Origin: Limisphaerales bacterium
GTDB lineage: Bacteria; Verrucomicrobiota; Verrucomicrobiia; Limisphaerales; SXTU01
NCBI GenBank assembly: GCA_009773355.1
Contig: WRPG01000041.1
Span: 1 to 64,000, forward strand
Direction: 5' to 3'
Length of the DNA: 64,000 nt
Within the stretch, counting starts at the first letter, position 1. Each line of letters begins with the position of its first letter. Position numbers and translations under genes: made by a program. Of this stretch, positions 58,529-64,000 are shown one piece after another. Under the pieces are notes generated by a model, which searched no databases, had not been told where the DNA came from, and worked only from the letters and a program-made list of their open reading frames with translations.

Positions 58529-60979
58529 ATGCCGGGACTCACTCCCAGGCCCGATGAGACGGTTGAGTGCCGGTCGTCCGATGGGCGACTGGTCGCACTC
58601 GTTGAACTCGTGCCTGAGGATGACTGGCAGGCAGCCGTTGCTGAACTCGCACCGTTGGTCCGGCTCAGTAGCCAAGAAGCCAAGGCGCAAGGAGAGCAGC
58701 CGGTTCAACTGCGCGAGAATGGCCGCTACGAATACGTGGTGCGCCCGGTGTCCGCCGCCCAGGGACAGGGTTTAAAACTGGTGGGCAATCTGGTCAGGAG
58801 CCGGAAGCGGCGCGAATCTGACCGAGACATTGGGCGCATCGAAACCGGCTCCCACTGCGGCCTGCTTCGGCTCGACATTGAGGAGGAAGGCCGTCCCGGC
58901 GAGCGCATTGCCACGGGATATGTGGAAGTTCGTTCCATCAAGGTGGGCTATCGCGACGAGTATCAGCGGATGCTGGAGTTCATTTCTGCGCAATCCAGCC
59001 AATTGCTTTTCGACGCCCGCGCCTCCGCACAGATGCCCGTTGCCCCGAAGTGGACTCGCGAGGCACCGCTGCTTCAGCAGCAAATTGAATTTCTCCGAGA
59101 AACACTCGCCTCCCGTAGCTTTGATGCCTCACTGCGGCGCATTGAGTCCTTCCCGCACCAGCAATTGCGGACGGTTACGGAGCAGCGGAGCGTCTCGCGC
59201 CCGTTTCGGCCCGGCCAGAACTTCAACCGGCAAGTCTCCAGCGGCGGGCATCGCGTGGCGCTGCTGAGTTCGCACCCACTTGCCGTGCGGTTGGCTGGCG
59301 GCGTGAGCCAGCCCAGCCTCCCCGCCCGCGCCATCGTCCAGCGCAAGCGCGACGTCACGGACACGTCTGAAAACCGGTTCGTGAAACATGCGGTGACACA
59401 GTTCCGCGATTTTCTCGTCCACGCCGCACAGGTGCTCGGGCACGAACTGGACGAAAGCTGGGTGCCGGTGCGCAACAGCGCCAAGAGCATGGCGACAAAG
59501 CTTGATGAGGTTCTGTCGCGCAGCTTTTACCGGGAGATTTCACCCCTGCGAATGTTGCCTCTCGGCAGCCCGGTTTTGCAGCGCAAGCCCGGCTATCGGG
59601 AGTTGCTGCAACTTTGGCAGCGGTTCAACGACAATTCGCAGGTGACCTGGAAGGGCGGCGAAGAGGTTTACCATGCGGGCAAGCGGGATGTGGCGACGCT
59701 CTACGAATACTGGCTGTTCTTCCAACTGCTCCGCTGGTTCTGCGGCAAGTTCAACCCCAATGGCGGTGTGCCGGCGTCGAAGCAACTCATTGAGCCGGCA
59801 AGCAAGGGGCGCTTCAACCTGCGGCTGCAACGCAACTGGACGCTCGGGCCGTTTGAAGGAGTTTACACGCGCAACCAGCGCAAGCTGTGCGCAAGATTCC
59901 ACTACAACCAGCGGTTCACCTTCATTGCCGGGCGTAACCAGGCGGGGAGTTGGACGCGTGCGATGCACCCGGACTACACGCTCACCTTTTGGCCCGCCGA
60001 CTACACGCCGGAGGAAGCCGAGCGGCAGGAACTCGCCGTCCACATCCACTTTGATTCCAAATACCGCGTGGAATCGCTTGAGGACTTGTTTGGCAAATCA
60101 TCGGAGGATGCAGATGCCGAGGAGCCGGCAGCGCGTGGAAAGGGGAATTACAAGCGTGCGGACTTGCTCAAGATGCACGCTTACCGCGATGCGATTCGCC
60201 GCTCAGAGGGAGCTTACATTCTTTATCCAGGCAGCGATGCCGACCGAAAAGGCCAAGAACAGCGGGCGAGTGAATTCCGGGGCTTCCATGAAATCCTGCC
60301 GGGGTTGGGCGCGTTCGCCATCTCGCCGGGGCCGGATGGAAAGCCCAAAGGCATGGAACACCTGAACCGGTTCCTCGATGAAGTGCTAGAACACCTGAGC
60401 AACCGCACGACGAGCCGCGAGCGCGTCAGCTATCACTTGCAGGAGGCGTATGGAGCGGAGGCGCTGGCGGAAGCTCCAGTGGAATACAAAATCAAAACGC
60501 CACTACCCGAACGGGACGCCGAGACGGGCGAGCGGTTGGTCCCACCGTCCGAGCATTCGGTGTTGGTTGGCTGGTATGAGAACGCGGACGTCCAACATCT
60601 GGAGTGGATACGCAGCAGTGGCTTCTACAACTTCCGTGCCGGTGACCGCAGTGGTTCCATCCGCATTGAGCCACGCATCGCGGGAGCGAAACACCTGTTG
60701 CTTCACACGCACGGAGGACAAGCGCACCCAGGCCTGTGGCGCATCAAACGCAGCGGCCCCCGGCTGTTCACCGCCGAGGAGTTGCTTCGGCTTGGCTATC
60801 CGCCAGCACTCAACCCAAAGGCCGATGCCATCTATGCGGTTTATGACGTGGAGCCGGACGATGCTTACGTGGGGTGGAAGTGGGATTACGCCAGCCTTCG
60901 CGGTAAGAAGGAGGGCCGACAGAGCGCGCAGCCATTCGCAGTGAGCCTCGCCGATGTGCTCGCGGTTCACCGAATCTGA
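58529..60979 (+). CDS. DUF2357 nuclease, PD-(D/E)xK type (McrC-like)
   Basis: The 816-residue protein has a beta-rich N-terminal part (about 1-290) matching DUF2357. A PD-(D/E)xK-like nuclease follows with D482 in HPDYTLTFWP, then VHIHFDSKYRVES (D509, K511). The next helix, KRADLLKMHAYRDAIRRSEG, is usual in McrC-like/PDDEXK_7 enzymes. A distinctive C-terminal domain (about 640-816) ends in a DVEPDDAYVGWKWDYASLRG segment. It is the predicted cutting subunit that works with the AAA protein, likely sparing DNA methylated by the partner methyltransferase. Confidence 0.88.
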   Translation: MPGLTPRPDETVECRSSDGRLVALVELVPEDDWQAAVAELAPLVRLSSQEAKAQGEQPVQLRENGRYEYVVRPVSAAQGQGLKLVGNLVRSRKRRESDRDIGRIETGSHCGLLRLDIEEEGRPGERIATGYVEVRSIKVGYRDEYQRMLEFISAQSSQLLFDARASAQMPVAPKWTREAPLLQQQIEFLRETLASRSFDASLRRIESFPHQQLRTVTEQRSVSRPFRPGQNFNRQVSSGGHRVALLSSHPLAVRLAGGVSQPSLPARAIVQRKRDVTDTSENRFVKHAVTQFRDFLVHAAQVLGHELDESWVPVRNSAKSMATKLDEVLSRSFYREISPLRMLPLGSPVLQRKPGYRELLQLWQRFNDNSQVTWKGGEEVYHAGKRDVATLYEYWLFFQLLRWFCGKFNPNGGVPASKQLIEPASKGRFNLRLQRNWTLGPFEGVYTRNQRKLCARFHYNQRFTFIAGRNQAGSWTRAMHPDYTLTFWPADYTPEEAERQELAVHIHFDSKYRVESLEDLFGKSSEDADAEEPAARGKGNYKRADLLKMHAYRDAIRRSEGAYILYPGSDADRKGQEQRASEFRGFHEILPGLGAFAISPGPDGKPKGMEHLNRFLDEVLEHLSNRTTSRERVSYHLQEAYGAEALAEAPVEYKIKTPLPERDAETGERLVPPSEHSVLVGWYENADVQHLEWIRSSGFYNFRAGDRSGSIRIEPRIAGAKHLLLHTHGGQAHPGLWRIKRSGPRLFTAEELLRLGYPPALNPKADAIYAVYDVEPDDAYVGWKWDYASLRGKKEGRQSAQPFAVSLADVLAVHRI

Positions 60980-61481
60980 TTTGAGGATTTAGCCGGAACG
61001 GACGCCGGCACCCGGAAACTCTGTCGCCTCTGTAGGGCTTGCTGATTCTTGAGGACGTTGAACCCAGGGCTTCACCCAGGGCTATTGTCTGGCCGCGCTT
61101 GCAGCGCTCCGGCATTCCGCCTTCGTCAGACTTCGGCGCGACGGGCACCACGTATCGGTGGGCATCCACCCTCCGCAATATTGCTACGGAGGACGGGTCC
61201 GTGGTTAAACTGCTTTGCGCCCTTTTGCGGCTAAAAGGATTTCGACACCTCACCCAAGCCAACGCGGAGTTTGGAATGCGGAGCGCGGAATGGAAAAGCG
61301 ACACCTCACCCTCAATCCCTCTCCCCGGTCGAGGCGGAGAGGGAGGATGAAGATGACCCCTCACTCCGGCTCTCCCCCGCGAAGCTGGTAGGGCCGACCT
61401 GCCGGTCGGCCGGCGTGAATCCCAGCTTGGCTGAGGCCGCGCGGCAACGCGGCCCTACCATGTTGCGGAGAGAGTTGGGCT
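60980..61481. repeat. Repeat-rich gap downstream of the defence cassette
   Basis: No gene is visible. Elements are: GGGCTTCACCCAGGGC-type direct repeats at about 61065-61085, the inverted copy of the 54943 unit at 61166-61208, the GCGCCCTTTTGCGGC simple repeat at about 61218-61232, a CCGCACT-type tract at 61270-61293, a CCCTCACCC-type hairpin at 61299-61380, and an inverted repeat with arms TGGTAGGGCCG at 61386-61396 and CGGCCCTACCA at 61450-61460. Confidence 0.8.
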
Positions 61482-62576
61482 TCAGCTCACCTTCCGCAGC
61501 TTGGTGATGCGGCCGGTGTTGACCCACTCGGCGACGAAGATGTTGCCGGCGGCGTCGAAGCAGGCGTCGTGGGGGTGGAGGAACTTGCCGGAGACCCAGC
61601 CTTCGCCCTTCTCCTCGCGCCGGAGCTTCATGCCGTCCTTGAGCACGGCGGCGCGCCACGCGGGGTCTTCACCGAGGTGGGTGATGACCTTGTCGTCCTT
61701 GTCGAGGAGCGTGATGCGGGCACTGAGGTCGGGGACGAGGAGCACGTCTTTGAACGAGTCGAGGTTCGCGGGGAGGATGAAGCCGTCGAGGGTTTTAAGA
61801 TGCTTGCCTTCGAGCGACCACCATTGGAGGCGCTTGTTCGCACGGTCGGCGACGACGACGGACGGAGCGCGGCCGGGGCGGTCATCCATCCAGATGCCGT
61901 GCGGGGTGTTGAACTGGCCGGGACCGGTGCCCGGCTCGCCGAACTTCGCGAGCCACTTGCCGGCCTTGTCGTAGCGGTGGATGCGCCAGGAGCCGTAGCC
62001 ATCGGCGAGGTAGAAGCCGCCGTCGGGGAGGAAGGCGTAGTTGGTGGGCATGAAGGCGTCGCGGCCCCAGCGCTTGATGGGCTTGGTGTCCTCGTCCTTG
62101 AGATAGACGCCGGAGTCCATGGGCGCGTATTTCTGCCAGACGGTCTCGCCCTTGAGCGTGAGCTTGGCGAAGCTCTTGACCTGCTGGTAGGCGGTGACCC
62201 AGAGGAACTGCTCCTTGCCCTCGGTGCGGACTTCGAGGCCGTGGCCGCCGCCTTGGAACTGCTGGCCGAAGGCGCGGATGAACTTGCCCTGCGCGTCGAA
62301 CACGAAGATGGACGGGTGGTCCTTGAGGTTCTCGCGCCCCTCGTGAATGACGTAGAGGTTGTTGTCGCGGTCCACGGCGACGTTGTGGGTGGTCTGCCAA
62401 GAGAACTTATCCGGGAGCTGTGCCCAGTTGTGCAGCACCTCGTAGCGGTGCGCGCCCGTGCCGATGACGAGCTGTTTGTCGGACTTCTGCGCCGTGAGCA
62501 CGCGCGGCGCGGCGAGGGCAGCGGCGGTGGTGGCGACGGCGGAGACGAAACGGCGGCGGGAGATGGAGGGCTTCAT
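61482..62576 (-). CDS. TAT-exported NHL-type beta-propeller protein
   Basis: The 364-residue protein starts with a TAT signal (ISRRRFVSAVATTAAALAAP). Its NHL/6-bladed propeller has regular blades such as HNVAVDRDNNLYVIHEG, TNYAFLPDGGFYLADGYGSW, PHGIWMDDRPGRAPSVVVAD and HPHDACFDAAGNIFVAEW. The H/N...D repeats at blade openings are typical. It may be a binding scaffold or an oxidoreductase-like propeller, as in PVC peptidyl-alpha-hydroxyglycine-lyase-like proteins. ATG 62576 is preferred over 62594. It ends RITKLRKVS. Confidence 0.85.
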   Translation of the reverse strand: MKPSISRRRFVSAVATTAAALAAPRVLTAQKSDKQLVIGTGAHRYEVLHNWAQLPDKFSWQTTHNVAVDRDNNLYVIHEGRENLKDHPSIFVFDAQGKFIRAFGQQFQGGGHGLEVRTEGKEQFLWVTAYQQVKSFAKLTLKGETVWQKYAPMDSGVYLKDEDTKPIKRWGRDAFMPTNYAFLPDGGFYLADGYGSWRIHRYDKAGKWLAKFGEPGTGPGQFNTPHGIWMDDRPGRAPSVVVADRANKRLQWWSLEGKHLKTLDGFILPANLDSFKDVLLVPDLSARITLLDKDDKVITHLGEDPAWRAAVLKDGMKLRREEKGEGWVSGKFLHPHDACFDAAGNIFVAEWVNTGRITKLRKVS

Positions 62577-62664
62577 AAAGGAATCGAAATGCATTTCTGC
62601 GCTGAGTTCGGGCCGAGTTTAGACGGTCGCGCGGCCAACGCAATCACGCAGCGAGCGGTGAGAC

Positions 62665-63549
62665 TTACTCCTGCTTAGTATCCGGCCACAGCTCGGCGCT
62701 GAGGCGGTCGCAGAAGCGGATCAAGTCGCGCTGCTCGGGCGTGTCGGGGCAGTCGGGCTGGAAGAAGGCGACGCCGGGCATGGCGGGGAAGCGGCGCTTC
62801 AGCTCCCCGGCGTGCTCGTGAAGCCACTTCTGCTTCAGGTGCTCGCCGCGATGGCTTTTCTCCGCCGTGATGTGGCCGAAGCTGAAGATGGTTTTCTCCA
62901 GCACCTTCGCCTCGGCGAACTTCTCGCAACGACGAAGCGCGCCGTCCCAGGTCGTGCTGTGGCCGGGCTTCACGCTGTGGGTGTAGCCCTCGATGATGAT
63001 GAGGTCCACCGTGCCGTCGCGGGCCAGCTCGAAGAGCGCAGGCGTCGGTTCGGTGCTCCAGATGGCGATGAAGACGTCAGGGCTTTCCTTGCGCCCGGCG
63101 CGCAACCCTTCGGCCAGCCACTTCTCGTTGTCGGGTTGCGCGGGCGGCACCCACTCGTCAATCGCGATCCCGGCGGAGATGAACTTCGACGTGGTGGTCT
63201 TGCGCGGATGCGCGCGTCCGTTGCGGGAACACGCGTGCTGCCAGTAGTCCGGGCCTTTGGCGGTGGGATGGTTGAGTCCGTAAGCCCAGTCGAGCGCGGT
63301 CATACCGACGGAGTCCGCGAGTTGCGGGTCCAGCCAGCCGCTGGCGTCCACGGTCATGTGCGCGTAGAGACTCGTGTCGCGATGCCAGAGGCGCGGCTGG
63401 AACCACACGCGATACGGCGGCTGCGGACGGCGGGCGAGCTTGGGCGGTGCGGATGCACCGGCGGGCGGGGAATCCGCGGCGTGAACGATCGCACCAGCGA
63501 GGAGGCTGGTGCCGAGAAAGGTGCGGCGGGATGGATGGAACTGGCTCAC
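62665..63549 (-). CDS. Exported protein of unknown function (TIM-barrel-like)
   Basis: This 294-residue protein is not recognised. It has a TAT-like signal (HPSRRTFLGTSLLAGAIVHA). The core has an alternating pattern suggesting a barrel, with conserved-looking acidic motifs YAHMTVDASGWLD, AGIAIDEWVPP and IIIEGYTHSVKPG, and the end AFFQPDCPDTPEQR. IDEW and IIIEG at strand ends are reminiscent of glycoside hydrolase catalytic acids. It starts at GTG 63549, overlapping the next gene's stop by GTGA, so the two are coupled. Confidence 0.65.
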   Translation of the reverse strand: MSQFHPSRRTFLGTSLLAGAIVHAADSPPAGASAPPKLARRPQPPYRVWFQPRLWHRDTSLYAHMTVDASGWLDPQLADSVGMTALDWAYGLNHPTAKGPDYWQHACSRNGRAHPRKTTTSKFISAGIAIDEWVPPAQPDNEKWLAEGLRAGRKESPDVFIAIWSTEPTPALFELARDGTVDLIIIEGYTHSVKPGHSTTWDGALRRCEKFAEAKVLEKTIFSFGHITAEKSHRGEHLKQKWLHEHAGELKRRFPAMPGVAFFQPDCPDTPEQRDLIRFCDRLSAELWPDTKQE

Positions 63550-63998
63550 AGCTTTGCGAAGAGAACCGACAGAACGACCAGCATCACAAACCAAGTGAGC
63601 CAGGAGCGTAATCTCGCTTCGCGCCGGGCCAGCAGCACAAATCCGCCGAGCAGCCAGACCAGCCAGAGGCCCAGCCCAGTGATTTCCGCCCGGAAGGAGC
63701 GCTCATCCTCACTGAAGCGATACCGGAAAGACTCGGAGAGGGCCAGATAGCCGAAAGTTCCGTAAGCCACGAGCGCTACCACCGCCGCTCCCACGCGAAG
63801 GCGTGCCGGAAGATTTGCCAGCCAACCCCAAACAGTTGCCCACGCGACGCACAGCCCCGCAAGGCTGGGCACGCTTCCGAGGAACAAGATGTGCGGAAGC
63901 AGGTTCAACAAGTCGTCACCGGACACCACGAAGTCCCCGGCCACTGCGAGCGCGTTCAAGACGACCAACCACGAAACCAGCGCCACCACCCATCCCAC
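63546..63998 (-). CDS. Integral membrane protein of unknown function (may be cut at window edge)
   Basis: The visible 150 residues contain four predicted membrane helices (about residues 2-22, 33-55, 65-88, 107-127), with a basic short loop ARREARLRSW and a last hydrophobic run WLTWFVMLVVLSVLFAKL. The first codon in view is a GTG at 63998, two bases from the window edge, so the true start may be outside. No family is recognised. Its stop overlaps the start of the exported protein. Confidence 0.6.
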   Translation of the reverse strand: MGWVVALVSWLVVLNALAVAGDFVVSGDDLLNLLPHILFLGSVPSLAGLCVAWATVWGWLANLPARLRVGAAVVALVAYGTFGYLALSESFRYRFSEDERSFRAEITGLGLWLVWLLGGFVLLARREARLRSWLTWFVMLVVLSVLFAKL

Positions 63999-64000
63999 AC

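Noticed and set aside
61386-61460. TGGTAGGGCCG inverted repeat considered as an attachment site of a mobile island
   Set aside because: No direct repeat partner at the other side of the cassette, no integrase or tRNA gene; it behaves as another dispersed palindrome.
1-64000. Search for rRNA, tRNA, transposase, integrase and phage genes
   Set aside because: None was recognised by eye; short tRNA genes could be missed without a folding search.

Overview
The window looks like a chromosomal segment of a high-GC member of the Verrucomicrobiota, probably near Pedosphaera/Limisphaera (Limisphaerales). The reasons are the density of families typical of Planctomycetes and Verrucomicrobia (eleven secreted sulfatases, two DUF1501 proteins, DUF1552, a DUF1592-type cytochrome protein, a DUF6797 protein, an H-X9-DG-like pseudopilin), many GTG or ATGA-coupled starts, and many dispersed palindromic repeats. 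No rRNA, tRNA, CRISPR, transposase or integrase was recognised. The taxonomy is inferred from gene content only.

Layout. 1-6.3 kb: end of an arsenite methyltransferase gene, a membrane-anchored EEP-family phosphatase/nuclease, a secreted SGNH esterase, a YgjP-like metallopeptidase, a response regulator and a large secreted alpha/beta hydrolase. 6.3-17.1 kb: secreted DUF6797/beta-propeller protein, HEAT-like protein, DUF433 protein, PQQ-type propeller, a coupled trio (nucleotidyltransferase-like DUF6932, 69-aa protein, DUF1501), pseudopilin plus lipoprotein, and a second DUF1501 protein. 17.2-23.4 kb: alpha-glucan phosphorylase, TFIIB-type zinc-finger protein, RlmN and two secreted esterases. 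23.7-55 kb: a polysaccharide-sulfate degradation region with eleven sulfatases, mixed with a DUF1080-like protein, a glycerophosphodiesterase, an RCC1/HYR protein, a DUF1592-DUF1552-ankyrin cluster, a cytochrome P450 and a PanB-like enzyme. 55.4-61 kb: a defence cassette of C5-cytosine methyltransferase, McrB-like AAA ATPase and DUF2357 nuclease, preceded by a striking double hairpin. 61.5-64 kb: a TAT-exported NHL-type propeller, an exported protein of unknown function and a membrane protein.

How the genes work together. The sulfatases all carry export signals and the C-x-P-x-R maturation motif, and with the esterases they would strip sulfate and acyl groups from polysaccharides. No formylglycine-generating enzyme lies in the window, so maturation must be encoded elsewhere. 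Three of the sulfatases alternate with two paralogous 129/131-aa proteins of unknown function in one operon where every junction is a 4-base overlap.

The most unusual layer is the repeats. At least nine families of inverted or simple-sequence repeats are scattered between genes. Several sit in frame inside genes, or supply start regions, stop codons and even the hydrophobic cores of signal peptides, much as palindromic elements do in Rickettsia.
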